From JAVZJR01 sp037447235 (GTDB lineage Archaea; Micrarchaeota; Micrarchaeia; Anstonellales; Bilamarchaeaceae), in assembly GCA_037447235.1 (NCBI GenBank), contig JBBIHC010000002.1, forward strand, positions 42,022-106,021: a stretch of DNA of 64,000 nucleotides, given 5' to 3'. Below the pieces are notes generated by a model. That model ran no database searches. It was not told the origin of the DNA and was given only the letters and a program-made list of their open reading frames with translations. Made by a program: the position numbers and the translations under genes. Below, one piece after another: positions 1 through 8,562 of the stretch; within the stretch, counting starts at the first letter, position 1, and the number at the start of each line of letters is the position of its first letter.

Positions 1-421
1 AATATGCCGCCCCGCCTATGAAGCCGAGCACGAGCACCATTACAAAATTAATCACAAGACCAATTATAATCCCTGCTATGCCAAACATCATGCCAACTCC
101 GCTGCTTACCATGATGCTTTCCATACTGTTGTTCGATAATGCGGTGCTGGCTGTCGATATGCCTACCCCCATGAGCAGGGTGATGAGGCTTATGAAAAAG
201 CTAACGACCGTGAAAGCAACAGAGAATGCCGCCATCTCTTTTGCAAGCGGAATCCACTCGCCCTTTGCCAGTTTTGCAGTGGAAGCAACGAAGTATCCTC
301 CGACCAGCATGAGCAACGGGGAAAGGAAACAGTTAATCAAATTCACAAAAGGAATGAACCCTATTAAGCCAAGCACGGCAGCGATTGCCGCGCCTATAAG
401 AGCACTCTTCAACAATGCCAT
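1..421 (-). CDS. Polytopic membrane protein, C-terminus cut by window edge
   Basis: The reverse strand reads open from an ATG at 421 to the left edge, about 140 residues with no stop. Three hydrophobic stretches are visible, at roughly residues 5-45, 65-92 and 108-136, separated by short polar loops (an AKGEW loop follows the first). The first has the look of small archaeal membrane proteins of unknown function (Pro-rich, IPFVNLINCF). The next gene in the same direction starts at 1218 and ends 62 bases upstream of this start. I do not recognise the family. The 3' end lies outside the window, so full length is unknown. Confidence 0.6.
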   Translation of the reverse strand, partial: MALLKSALIGAAIAAVLGLIGFIPFVNLINCFLSPLLMLVGGYFVASTAKLAKGEWIPLAKEMAAFSVAFTVVSFFISLITLLMGVGISTASTALSNNSMESIMVSSGVGMMFGIAGIIIGLVINFVMVLVLGFIGGAAY

Positions 422-483
422 AAGACCACTAATCCAAATTAAATAGAAACTCTTTTAAATATTAATGAAACCATCCGCCGGGG

Positions 484-1218
484 TCAGCCGTACATTCCTC
501 TGCCGCCTGCAGTTTCATCAGCGGCCGGGCCGCGCCTTGATATCCTGGATTTTATTAGCGCCTCTTTTGTGCCCTTTGCTTCCTTGTCCAGCCGGGCGGT
601 GTTTATCTCAACCCTGAGCAGTTTTGATAGCGCTCTCAGGACCCGCGAAGCGGCATCAGCGTCCAGATACTCTTCTGATGATTCGGCAAGCAGGGTAATG
701 ACCGGAAAGTTGTTCAGCACCCCTTTTGTCAGAAGCAGGCCGGTTACTCCTGTTGTCGCGCCCTCGCGAATCGGCTTTGCGACTTTTTTATCCGTTATAT
801 CCTTTGTCAGGCTTTTTTGGCTTGCGATTACATAGACCTCGTTTTTCCCTTCTTTGAGCGATATCCCGCCAACGCTTATTATCCTCTGCGCCTTGGCTGA
901 TTTTGCAAATTCAAAGATTGCGTCTGCAAGCTGCGAAGCAAGCGATAGGGGCACCGACATTTCGGAGAGAATCAGTATTATGTTGTATTTTTCCGAATAG
1001 TGGAATCTGGCCGGCGGCATCGGCGTGTAATCGTGAATTGCCGCCAACGGCGCGAATTCGTCGCTGGCTATGTAGCCGCCGAAATCAAGTTTCAGGGCAT
1101 CAACCATATGCGCTGCCGCCACGCTTCCGACCAGGCCGGTGCCTGGGAAACCGACTATGATGGTTGGCCTGTTCAGGTTCTCCATGCTTGCCGTCTTCTT
1201 GAATTCAACTGATGCCAT
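484..1218 (-). CDS. PAC2 family proteasome-assembly-chaperone-like protein
   Basis: A 244-residue protein of the PAC2 family (archaeal PbaA/PbaB relatives). Some archaeal members bind the proteasome core or act as ATP-independent chaperones. The sequence has the glycine-rich N-terminal signature (IVGFPGTGLVGSVAA, residues 21-35) and the expected alternating strands and helices, including a central IISVGGISL strand. The C-terminus after about residue 225 is a Gly/Arg-rich tail. An AT-rich stretch lies upstream of the start at 1218. The family call is firm. The specific partner is not shown by sequence. Confidence 0.85.
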   Translation of the reverse strand: MASVEFKKTASMENLNRPTIIVGFPGTGLVGSVAAAHMVDALKLDFGGYIASDEFAPLAAIHDYTPMPPARFHYSEKYNIILILSEMSVPLSLASQLADAIFEFAKSAKAQRIISVGGISLKEGKNEVYVIASQKSLTKDITDKKVAKPIREGATTGVTGLLLTKGVLNNFPVITLLAESSEEYLDADAASRVLRALSKLLRVEINTARLDKEAKGTKEALIKSRISRRGPAADETAGGRGMYG

Positions 1219-1290
1219 GCTTTAATTCCATAGTTTGCATTTAAAACTTTTTGCTTATTTTTAAATGCGCAAAATGAGAACAGGGTCAGC

Positions 1291-1800
1291 TCACTTTTTC
1301 TTCTTTGCGGCGGGCTGCGGGCCGGAAAATTCCTCAGCCTCCAATTCCGGTTCTTCAGCCGGATTTTCGCCTTCTCCGGCAGGCGCGACAATTTTCTCCG
1401 TCTTCATTCTTTTTGCAATCTTTTGGGCCATCTCGCGCTCCAGCTGTTCGCGCTTGTAGGAATCGTCCTCCAGCTTGCCGCGGCAATAATAGACGCCGGC
1501 AAAGAACATAAGCGCGGAGATCACCGCAAGAAGGGCCGGAAAGCCGATATACAGCGAGGGTAGAATGAGCGAGACAAATTCATCCTTGAGTTTGCCGAAC
1601 TGGGGCGGGGGCGTGACTCCGCATTGCTGCAGTTTGGAATAGTCGTTTGTCGTGACAAAATTTACGATGGCGTTGATGATGTCGCTCGCGTATGATATGA
1701 TCACATAGGCTGAACCGGCAATCACTATAACCCCAAGCAATACGAAAAGATAGCTTATCAGCTTATATCTATTCATAAAAACCCCCATCATATCATTCAT
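1291..1800 (-). CDS. Two-TM membrane protein with charged C-terminal tail
   Basis: A 169-residue protein with two hydrophobic segments, at about residues 13-36 and 78-103. Between them is a loop of some 40 residues holding a single Cys and a Pro-rich stretch. A cytoplasm-like helical region (EQLEREMAQKIAKRMKTEK) follows, ending in an acidic Pro/Glu stretch and a KKKK terminus. An internal ATG at residue 9 (1776) is an equally good start. I do not recognise a family. The lysine-rich end recalls the basic tails on several other proteins in this genome. Confidence 0.6.
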   Translation of the reverse strand: MNDMMGVFMNRYKLISYLFVLLGVIVIAGSAYVIISYASDIINAIVNFVTTNDYSKLQQCGVTPPPQFGKLKDEFVSLILPSLYIGFPALLAVISALMFFAGVYYCRGKLEDDSYKREQLEREMAQKIAKRMKTEKIVAPAGEGENPAEEPELEAEEFSGPQPAAKKKK

Positions 1801-1872
1801 TGTGAAGTAAAATAAACCTTTCTGTTGCTGCCGCCCAGTCTCAGGAGAGCGCTTATGGAAAATGCGCCGCGC

Positions 1873-2652
1873 CTATAAAAGCAAAGAAGGGAGGTCCTTT
1901 ACCGAGGCGGCCACAATGTCCGGCTTCAGCCGGCTTTTTTTAATGTCTTTTTTCGTTGATATCCCGGTAAGCACGAGCACGGAAATCAAACCTGTCTTTT
2001 TTGCCAGCATTATGTCCGTGTCCATCGAATCCCCCACGAGGGCTATCACGCTTTTTTTGAGCCCGTGGTCCTTTATCAGCCAGCTGATGAGCCTTGCTGC
2101 GGGTTTTCCTATCAATGTCGGCTTTTGCCCTGCCGCGGCTTCAACGGCACCGACGATTGCGCCTGCACCGGGCATGTTGCCTTTTTCCACCGGATAATCA
2201 GGGTCCTTGTTCGTTGCTATGAATTCAGCGCCTTTTTTGATGAGGATATACGCCTTTGCGATTTTTTCATATGTCACTCCCCTGTCAAGAGCCACGACCA
2301 CCGCACGCGGCTTTTTGTCGTCAAAACGAAGGCCGATTTCCTCCATTTCCTTTATGACTTCCCTCTCGGCAACCGCGTAAAATCCGCTTCCTTTTCCGTA
2401 TTTTTCAAGTATGTACCTTCCTGCCCCGTAGGCGCTGCTATAGATTTCTTCAGGCTTTGCGCCTATTCCCATCCTTTTAAGTTTTGCCGCCATCTGCCTT
2501 CTGCCGTTTGTGCTGGCATTTGACAGAAAAAATATCCCCGCTCCTTTCTTTCTAAGTGTTTTTATGCAATCTGGCGCGCCATCTATTGTTTTCTTTCCCC
2601 TGTAAAGCGTGCCGTCCAAATCAAAAATGACCGCGCTGATGCGAGTGCCCAT
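1873..2652 (-). CDS. HAD superfamily IIA phosphatase (NagD-like)
   Basis: A 259-residue haloacid-dehalogenase phosphatase with all four motifs: DLDGTLY with nucleophile D11 and acid/base D13, motif II LSNAS with S44, motif III K183 in IGKP, and motif IV GDSMDTD at 207-213. A C2-type cap lies between motifs II and III, as in the NagD/phosphoglycolate/pyridoxal-phosphate phosphatase subgroup. Activity on a small sugar or glycolytic phosphate is likely, but the substrate cannot be read from sequence. It is divergent from the Dph6-like gene, with 30 bases between starts. Length is normal for the family. Confidence 0.88.
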   Translation of the reverse strand: MGTRISAVIFDLDGTLYRGKKTIDGAPDCIKTLRKKGAGIFFLSNASTNGRRQMAAKLKRMGIGAKPEEIYSSAYGAGRYILEKYGKGSGFYAVAEREVIKEMEEIGLRFDDKKPRAVVVALDRGVTYEKIAKAYILIKKGAEFIATNKDPDYPVEKGNMPGAGAIVGAVEAAAGQKPTLIGKPAARLISWLIKDHGLKKSVIALVGDSMDTDIMLAKKTGLISVLVLTGISTKKDIKKSRLKPDIVAASVKDLPSLLL

Positions 2653-2682
2653 ATTTTAATCTTTTCCCGTAAAAATAAAAAT

Positions 2683-3315
2683 ATGCGTGTTGTTTGCCTG
2701 TTTTCGGGCGGCAAGGACAGCACATACGCAGCGCAATGGGCGGTCCGGCAGGGCTACGAAACAGTTTTGCTGAACATAAGGCCAGAGCCGTACAGCATGA
2801 TGTTCCACCACCAGAATGTCAAATGGACCGGAATGCAGGCAGAATCCATGGGGCTGGAATACCACTATGCTGAGGTCAATGAAAAAAACTGGGGGGCGGT
2901 GGTTGAAGACTGCCTGAAAAGCCTGGATGCCGGGGCTCTGGTGAGCGGCGCGGTTGCAAGCAATTACCAAAAAACAAGGCTGGATAAAATCGCAGGGCGG
3001 CTTGGCATAAAAAGCCACGCGCCCCTATGGCACGCCGGCAGGGAAGTGTTTGCCGAAATGGTAGGTACGATGGAGATATACATAACCGGGGTGTCCGCGG
3101 CAGGGATGACAAAAGATATGCTCGGCAGGCGGCTGGGGGCAGATTTTGTTCATCCAGAATATGTCCATCTTTTTTTTGAGGGTGGCGAGGCGGAAACTTT
3201 CGTTGCCGATGCGCCTTTGTTCAAGAAAAGGATACTCATAGAAAAATGGGATATCAGCTGGGACGGGGTGCGGGGAAGCGCTGAGATAAAATCCGCAAGG
3301 CTGGTTGGTAAATAA
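2683..3315 (+). CDS. dph6: Diphthine-ammonia ligase family (Dph6-like, PP-loop ATPase)
   Basis: A 210-residue N-type ATP pyrophosphatase. The PP-loop is SGGKDS at residues 8-13. The family-typical GAVASNYQKTR segment and PLWHAGREV follow, close to archaeal Dph6/TIGR00289 proteins. Dph6 catalyses the last, amidating step of diphthamide formation on elongation factor 2. An AT-rich segment lies just ahead of the ATG, consistent with a leaderless transcript. The 3' end converges on purM with an 18-base gap. The amidase assignment rests on family resemblance. Confidence 0.82.
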   Translation: MRVVCLFSGGKDSTYAAQWAVRQGYETVLLNIRPEPYSMMFHHQNVKWTGMQAESMGLEYHYAEVNEKNWGAVVEDCLKSLDAGALVSGAVASNYQKTRLDKIAGRLGIKSHAPLWHAGREVFAEMVGTMEIYITGVSAAGMTKDMLGRRLGADFVHPEYVHLFFEGGEAETFVADAPLFKKRILIEKWDISWDGVRGSAEIKSARLVGK

Positions 3316-3333
3316 CGGATTTGACACGCGTTT

Positions 3334-4311
3334 TTATGCTATCTTCGCCTTTTTTTCTCCGCAACTCACCACAACGCCCTTTTCAGAAGTTATCTTGCCC
3401 ATGATTTCGGCATTTGTATCGTATTTTTTTGCTATGTTGATGATGGTTCCTGCCCTGTCCTCCGGCAGTATCACCACCATTCCGACGCCCATGTTGAATG
3501 TTTTTGCCATATTCTCAAATTCAACATGTTTTGACAGTTCATTGAATATGCCTTCTGGCTTTGGCAATTCTATGTGATAACCGGCATTGGAGTTGAGTCG
3601 CATGAGTTTTGAAAATGCGCCGCCGGTTATGTGCGCTATTCCGTGAATGTCGCACACATCTATCATCTCAAGCACGGCGTTTACATAAATCCTTGTCGGT
3701 TTCAGCATTTCCTCCTTCCATTCTTTCGAGGTCAGGACTTTTCTGGCCAGCGTGTATCCATTGCTGTGAAGGCCGCTGCTCTCAAGCCCTATTATCACAT
3801 CATTGGCTGTTATGTCGTTTCCGTATATCTGCTTCTTTATCCTGCCAACAACGGTAAAAGCAAGGTCGAAAGGTTTCGCCCCGCCTTTTATTATGTCCGG
3901 CATTATGGCGGTTTCTCCGCCGACAATTGCGCAGTTGCTTTCCTCTGCGCCTTTCACAAGGCCCTTCGTTATCTCTTCCACAAGCACGGCATCCTCGTTT
4001 GCCAGCGCCAGATAATCTACGCCGACCAGCGGCTCCCCGCCAACGCAGACGATGTCATTCACTGACATTGCCACGGCGTCTATGCCTATGGTGTCATATC
4101 TTTCAAGCTCCTGTGCGACAAGCACTTTCGTGCCGACGCCATCCGTGTGTATGACAAGCACATCGTTTCCGCAGCGAAACACGCCTCCGTAATGGCCGAA
4201 GACAGGCAGCGGCTCGCCGAACCCTTTTCTGAAAGAAAAAGTTTTCTTTATGCCCTCCCAGATGCTGCCGTGCATTTTTTTCACTTTGGAGAGGTCTATT
4301 TGATACTCCAT
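3334..4311 (-). CDS. purM: Phosphoribosylformylglycinamidine cyclo-ligase (AIR synthetase)
   Basis: PurM closes the imidazole ring, converting FGAM plus ATP to AIR in de novo purine synthesis. The 325-residue protein has the AIRS N-domain signatures HTDGVGTKVLVAQ, GIDAVAMSVNDIVCVGGEPL and VGGETAIMPDI, and a C-domain with a glycine-rich stretch (HITGGAFSK). Length is normal. No other purine-synthesis gene is in the window, so it stands alone here. It converges with the Dph6-like gene. Its start at 4311 faces the orphan gene at 4373 across a shared AT-rich promoter zone. Confidence 0.93.
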   Translation of the reverse strand: MEYQIDLSKVKKMHGSIWEGIKKTFSFRKGFGEPLPVFGHYGGVFRCGNDVLVIHTDGVGTKVLVAQELERYDTIGIDAVAMSVNDIVCVGGEPLVGVDYLALANEDAVLVEEITKGLVKGAEESNCAIVGGETAIMPDIIKGGAKPFDLAFTVVGRIKKQIYGNDITANDVIIGLESSGLHSNGYTLARKVLTSKEWKEEMLKPTRIYVNAVLEMIDVCDIHGIAHITGGAFSKLMRLNSNAGYHIELPKPEGIFNELSKHVEFENMAKTFNMGVGMVVILPEDRAGTIINIAKKYDTNAEIMGKITSEKGVVVSCGEKKAKIA

Positions 4312-4372
4312 GTTTTTTAGTGCATACTAAAAATATTTAATAATGTTGTTTGTTTAAGTACCTTTGGTGCTT

Positions 4373-4816
4373 ATGAGGGTTTATTCATTTGCCGAGTTTG
4401 CCGGGAGGGTGCTGGCTGCCGCAAAAAATGGAGGGCTTGGCCAGAAAGACCTGAAAAAACTCGAGAGGCTTCTGGTGAAAGACGGAAAAAGGAACAAGGT
4501 GCTGGCGAGCGGTCTTGTTTCGGCAATGAGGGTCGGCGGCACCAAAGAGGTAAAGAAACTCGGGCAGATATTCGAGCGGGCAAGCGAGCGGATAGCCGCC
4601 GGAAAGCCGCCGTTTACCGAAACAGAAGCCGCATTTCTCCGTTCCACGCTGAAAAATGCCGGCATTTCGGAGAAGACCGCACGATGGGTGCGAAGGAATG
4701 TTGATGAGCTGCTGGCAGACGAAATAAAGGAATTTGCAGAAGAGGGGGTTGTCGGCACAAGCGTCGTGCCGACCAAAAAAACCTGGGAAGGAAAGAAAAA
4801 ACTCGCCTTAAGGTGA
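4373..4816 (+). CDS. Hypothetical helical protein
   Basis: A 147-residue, mostly helical, Lys/Arg-rich protein. I chose the ATG at 4373 over upstream TTG and GTG codons because a TATA-like stretch at about 4329-4345 sits some 30 bases ahead, as expected for a leaderless archaeal transcript. No known motif is visible. The C-terminus (VVPTKKTWEGKKKLAL) is basic and Trp-containing. It lies four bases upstream of the LAGLIDADG-like gene and is probably co-transcribed with it. Confidence 0.55.
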   Translation: MRVYSFAEFAGRVLAAAKNGGLGQKDLKKLERLLVKDGKRNKVLASGLVSAMRVGGTKEVKKLGQIFERASERIAAGKPPFTETEAAFLRSTLKNAGISEKTARWVRRNVDELLADEIKEFAEEGVVGTSVVPTKKTWEGKKKLALR

Positions 4817-4820
4817 GGGC

Positions 4821-5327
4821 TTGAAGATAAAACTGACGCCGGAGCTTGCCTATGTCATCGGGCTCTGGAGAAAAAGGCGCTCTTTTGAGGGGCTTGGCAT
4901 ACACGCTGAGCAGAAGCTTTTGGAAATTTTCTCGCAACAGGTGCTTGCCCAGAAACTCACGGCGCCGGAAAAACTCCTTGCGGACGGCAAGAGGGTGTAT
5001 TTTTACCATACCGCATACAAGAAATTTTTTGGCGAGGTTGAAAAGGAGCAGCTTGAGAGGTTCAAGTACCTAAACGAGTATGCCGCCAATTATCTGGCCG
5101 GCCTTTTTGACGCAGTGGGCGAAATTGACGAAAAGGGCGTTGTTTCCCTTTCCAAGCTTAACAGCGAAGACGAACTCATGCTGCTGCGCCTTGGATTCAA
5201 GACAAAAAGAAAAAAGGAAAAGTGCATAATAGAGAAGCCGCTGGTATTTCTGGCATTCATAAAAAACTATGTAAGGGCCTCAAAGGACCAGAAGGCATTT
5301 GATTTGATTGAAAAATTAAGAAAATAG
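4821..5327 (+). CDS. Degenerate LAGLIDADG-type protein, probably not a nuclease
   Basis: A 168-residue protein whose two halves each begin like a LAGLIDADG homing endonuclease. Residues 9-17 (LAYVIGLWR) fit the first motif without its acidic residues. Residues 92-100 (LAGLFDAVG) fit the second, but the catalytic acidic position is Val99. Both metal-binding acids therefore appear lost, so a DNA-binding or regulatory role is more likely than cleavage. Start is a TTG at 4821 with ribosome binding site AAGGTGAG upstream. It is free-standing: no intein or intron host is adjacent. The last third is basic. Confidence 0.62.
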   Translation: MKIKLTPELAYVIGLWRKRRSFEGLGIHAEQKLLEIFSQQVLAQKLTAPEKLLADGKRVYFYHTAYKKFFGEVEKEQLERFKYLNEYAANYLAGLFDAVGEIDEKGVVSLSKLNSEDELMLLRLGFKTKRKKEKCIIEKPLVFLAFIKNYVRASKDQKAFDLIEKLRK

Positions 5328-5338
5328 GGAGGGCAGGG

Positions 5339-5452
5339 CTAGAGCTCGCCCACTCTTCGTTTTATCTTTCTCTTCAATCTTCTTCTCTTTTTCTTTACCC
5401 ACTTCCAGCGCATCTTGTTCTTCTTTTTCCATTTTCGCGGCTTTGAACCCAT
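5339..5452 (-). CDS. rpl41e: Ribosomal protein eL41/eS32-like small basic peptide
   Basis: A 37-residue reading frame starting ATG at 5452 and ending TAG at 5339. It is almost entirely Lys/Arg with interspersed Trp (NKMRWKWVKKKRRRLKRK), the composition and helix pattern of archaeal eL41, the smallest ribosomal protein. A purine-rich GGGGAT lies ahead of the ATG and a TTTAAAA-like box further upstream. It converges on the LAGLIDADG-like gene. It is easily missed by gene callers because of its length. Composition-based identification of so short a protein carries some risk. Confidence 0.65.
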   Translation of the reverse strand: MGSKPRKWKKKNKMRWKWVKKKRRRLKRKIKRRVGEL

Positions 5453-5526
5453 CTTATCCCCCGCAATAAACGCAATATGGTAGTGACACTATTGTTTGGC
5501 ACATTTTTAAAAGTATGCTGGCTTGT

Positions 5527-5760
5527 TCATTTTTTTCTTTCGGTGATAAGCAGGCCGTCTATTATGCCGTAGGCATAATTGGCAGCCCCGAAGCCGCTGA
5601 AATAGTCGCCGGTTGCCAGAAAGTGCTCGGCATCGCTTAGATAGTTTTTTGCCCACTCATAAGCTTCCTTGTATTTCCTTTCCAGGCCGGCTTCCCTGAA
5701 TTCCCCCAATATGCGTTTTAGTTTTTCCACATCCTTTTCAGCCCGTTCTTTTTGGTCCAT
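5527..5760 (-). CDS. DUF357-like small helical protein
   Basis: A small protein of about 77 residues matching the archaeal DUF357 pattern: a charged helix followed by YLSDAEHFLATGDYFSGFGAANYAYGIIDGLL. Starts at 5769 and 5760 are both possible. GAGGTG at 5770-5775 is better spaced for 5760. It follows the helicase stop directly and is probably in the helicase operon. Function of the family is unknown. Confidence 0.65.
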   Translation of the reverse strand: MDQKERAEKDVEKLKRILGEFREAGLERKYKEAYEWAKNYLSDAEHFLATGDYFSGFGAANYAYGIIDGLLITERKK

Positions 5761-5773
5761 GGCAGGCATCACC

Positions 5774-8311
5774 TCATATCTTCCAGTATTTTTTTGTCTT
5801 AACAAAATTTTTCTGCGCTTCAATCAGGTCAAGGTAAAACGCCTCCTCGCTTTTGTGCAGGCGGCGAAGGATCCTTTTTGCCGTTTTCACGCCTATTCCG
5901 TAAACCGCGAGCGCAACAAGCGCCTTTTTCCCGTAATTTCTTATCAGCTCTGCGCTTGTTTCGGTTTCCTCAGCCGATTTGCTTTTCAGCCCGAGCGATT
6001 TTTTCCCGCAGCGCGGGCATCTGAATTCCTCCTCCGCGCCGCCCAGATAGACGAACCTTGTTGCGCTGCATTCAAGGCAGACGAGCTCCATTGTTTTTGA
6101 AAGCGCCCTCTCTTTCATCGCGGCGATTATTCTTTCCCTGGGCTCAAAGATTCCTATCGCCTCTCTCGCGGATACCCTGTTAATGCCGATTAGTGCAAAG
6201 AAGCTCGGTTCTTTCCGCTCGTCAAGCAGAAACGCGACCTCCTTTTTTCTGATCCTGTCAAGCAATTTTTGCGCGCCGTCGGCATCAAAATACCTGAAGA
6301 ATACCGAGCGGAGCGTTTCCTCGTAGATAACAGAATACCTGAGCGCATCTATCAGCCTGTGGCTTGCCGCCGCATCTTCCTCTATCAGCCCGAACATCCT
6401 GGCGACATGGCTGAACTTGAACTTAAGCAGGTTGGACTTGACAAGGCTCTCTTCAAGCTTTCTTCTTGCATTCCCGCAACCCAGGAGGATCTCATTCAGT
6501 TTTTTTGGGTCAAGCGGGTACGGCAGTTTTATCATTATGCGGTACGGGTCAGCCACTGCGCGCACGCTTTCCCCGATTCTTTCAGATATCGCGTATGCGA
6601 ATATCCGCCCGAGCGTTTCGTTTATCCTGCTCCCGAAGCACGAATGTACGACCACTATCTCCCCTATGGCTTCGGTGATTATCGTTTTGTCGTCCGGGAT
6701 TGGCCGCTCTTTTCTTCTTAACCTCCTCAACGCCCCTGCCTGTTGGGCAACTTCTTCGTCAACAGGTATGTCTTCCCCGACCCAGGATGGTATCACTATG
6801 TCAATTGCGGTTCCGGGCGTTGCTTTTACCTCCTCATCGTTTATGTCAAGAACTTCCCAGACCTGGCCCTTGGAGAGGAAGTTGTCCCCGACCGCCAGAT
6901 TGCCCACGAATTCCTCGTCAAGTGACGCTATTCTCCTGTTTGAGGCGGAGTCAACAAGCAAAAATTTCTTGGTTTTGGGGATGGTGCTGAGGTATTTGTA
7001 ATAATAATCCCTTGCCCTGTTCCTTATTTTCAATGTTCCGTCCTGGTTGAAAAACAGCAGGTCTTCGGCGTGAAGCTGCAGCAATACCGCTTTGAGCTTG
7101 TCAATGCCTATTCCGTAAGCAGCTGACTTGCCCAATATTTCGTCAATTTTCTCAAAGTGCATCCTGTAGTTTTCGAGAAGAAGCCCTATCGCCTGATGCG
7201 CGATGACATCCAGCGCCCCCCTCTCAATGCTCTTTTTTTCCATCCAGCCGTTTCCGGCAAGCGAGACTATCGCTTCCGCTTCAAGGTAATCGTCAAAATC
7301 CGTTGGGAAAAGCACGCCGCGCGGCACTGCCTTTACTGAGTGGCCGGAACGGCCTACGCGCTGTATCAGCCTGAAAACCTGCCGCGGCGAGCCGTACTGC
7401 ACTACAAGTTCAACATCGCCTATGTCTATGCCGAGTTCAAGCGAGGAAGTGCAGACCAGCGATTTTATGCTGCCGCTCTTGAAGCCGTCTTCCGCTGCTA
7501 TCCTGACCTCTTTTGACAGCGAGCCGTGATGGACCTCAACCGGCGCGCCGCTGCTCTTGAGCCAGTTTCCGACTTCCTCGGCAGTGCTGCGCGTGTTTAC
7601 GAAGAGCAGCGCGCGTTTGCTTTCCACGAGCTTCTTTATTTTCTGCAGCCTTTTCTCGCGGTCGGTTTCATAGACTATATCGAACTCGAATTTCTTTTTT
7701 GCGTCCGTCTCGGCGACTACATAATCCCTCTTCCCGAAAAGAAGCTCCGCGCCCTCGTGCGGGTTGGGCAGCGTGGCGCTTATCCCTATCCTGCTGAACG
7801 AGGCGGCCATCGCAAGGCGCTCCAGGGAGAGCGAAAGCTGCGCCCCTCTTTTGTTGTCCAGGATGTCGTGCAGTTCGTCAACTATCACGTATTTAACATT
7901 TCTAAGATGCCTTCTCATTACAGGGGCGACGAGCAGCGCCTGGAGCGATTCTATGGTGGTCAGGACTATCTGCGGCGGATTTTTCCTCTGCCTTGCCCTT
8001 TCCGAAATCGTGGTGTCGCCGTGCCTGATGTCGCTGCTGATGCCGTAAATCGAGCACCATTCCTTGAAGCGCTTCAGGAGGTCCCTGTTCAGGCTTCTCA
8101 GCGGGGTTATGTACAGGGCCGCGATGCCATTCTGTTTCCTGATGCCTGACAGCACCGGCAGGAGGGCGGCTTCTGTCTTGCCGTAACCGGTCGGCGCTAT
8201 GATTAGTATGTTTTTGCCGGCGGCTATCTCCGGAATCGCCTTTTCCTGTATGTCGGTCAAGGAGCCGAATCGCTGGGAGAGCAGCTCTGCTGGGCTTTTG
8301 TCCATAATCAT
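5774..8311 (-). CDS. lhr: Lhr-like superfamily 2 DNA/RNA helicase with zinc ribbon and HhH tail
   Basis: An 845-residue ATP-dependent helicase. Visible are the Q-motif region, Walker A (APTGYGKTEAALL, GKT at 44-46), Walker B of DELH type, the SATLPNP motif III, CTSSLELGIDIGDVE and QRVGRSGH motif VI. A long Lhr/ASH-type region follows, then a CxxC...CxxC zinc ribbon and a terminal helix-hairpin-helix (AVYGIGVKTAKRILRRL). Such enzymes unwind DNA and RNA-DNA hybrids in repair or RNA metabolism. Start at 8311 overlaps the DUF167 stop as ATGA, indicating translational coupling. The zinc plus HhH tail suggests structured-DNA binding. Confidence 0.85.
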   Translation of the reverse strand: MIMDKSPAELLSQRFGSLTDIQEKAIPEIAAGKNILIIAPTGYGKTEAALLPVLSGIRKQNGIAALYITPLRSLNRDLLKRFKEWCSIYGISSDIRHGDTTISERARQRKNPPQIVLTTIESLQALLVAPVMRRHLRNVKYVIVDELHDILDNKRGAQLSLSLERLAMAASFSRIGISATLPNPHEGAELLFGKRDYVVAETDAKKKFEFDIVYETDREKRLQKIKKLVESKRALLFVNTRSTAEEVGNWLKSSGAPVEVHHGSLSKEVRIAAEDGFKSGSIKSLVCTSSLELGIDIGDVELVVQYGSPRQVFRLIQRVGRSGHSVKAVPRGVLFPTDFDDYLEAEAIVSLAGNGWMEKKSIERGALDVIAHQAIGLLLENYRMHFEKIDEILGKSAAYGIGIDKLKAVLLQLHAEDLLFFNQDGTLKIRNRARDYYYKYLSTIPKTKKFLLVDSASNRRIASLDEEFVGNLAVGDNFLSKGQVWEVLDINDEEVKATPGTAIDIVIPSWVGEDIPVDEEVAQQAGALRRLRRKERPIPDDKTIITEAIGEIVVVHSCFGSRINETLGRIFAYAISERIGESVRAVADPYRIMIKLPYPLDPKKLNEILLGCGNARRKLEESLVKSNLLKFKFSHVARMFGLIEEDAAASHRLIDALRYSVIYEETLRSVFFRYFDADGAQKLLDRIRKKEVAFLLDERKEPSFFALIGINRVSAREAIGIFEPRERIIAAMKERALSKTMELVCLECSATRFVYLGGAEEEFRCPRCGKKSLGLKSKSAEETETSAELIRNYGKKALVALAVYGIGVKTAKRILRRLHKSEEAFYLDLIEAQKNFVKTKKYWKI

Positions 8312-8562
8312 TTTTTGGAAAATCGCCTTATTATTTCTTCCCATTCTTCCTTTTCTATATCAATATCCAATGTCTTGCGCCTTGATTTGAATCCTGACAC
8401 TATGCGGACGCTGGCTCTCGTCAGCCTTTCCAGGCTTTTTATGAGCTCCGCGTTCGCCCTGTTCTTCTCTGCTTCTTCAGTCAGCCATATCCTTATCCTG
8501 CCGTCCTGCCGCGTTATGGCGAATCTGGGCGAGCGCGGCATTACCATGACATCAATCAGCAT
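8308..8562 (-). CDS. DUF167 (YggU/UPF0235) family protein
   Basis: An 84-residue protein with the DUF167 core: RIRIWLTEEAEKNRANAELI followed by a strand and IVSGFKSRRKTL, matching the family pattern of an Asn-Lys/Arg-Ala-rich helix and a VSG-x-SR-K turn. Function is unknown. It overlaps the upstream thioredoxin-like gene by 11 bases and the downstream helicase by four, so the three form one transcription unit. The start is uncertain: ATGs at 8547 and 8541 are alternatives. Confidence 0.78.
   Translation of the reverse strand: MLIDVMVMPRSPRFAITRQDGRIRIWLTEEAEKNRANAELIKSLERLTRASVRIVSGFKSRRKTLDIDIEKEEWEEIIRRFSKK

Noticed and set aside
18..446. Plus-strand open frame of 142 residues at the left edge
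   Set aside because: It is antisense to the hydrophobic reading frame on the minus strand. The minus frame has clear membrane helices and runs off the edge, while this one is Met/Pro/Thr-rich, as mirror frames of membrane genes usually are.
2876..3327. Minus-strand frames overlapping the Dph6-like gene
   Set aside because: Antisense to a gene with an intact PP-loop. Composition is Pro/His/Cys-rich, a mirror-frame signature.
6417..7001. Plus-strand frame of 194 residues
   Set aside because: Antisense to the helicase core. No motif, Ser-rich and no plausible start signal.
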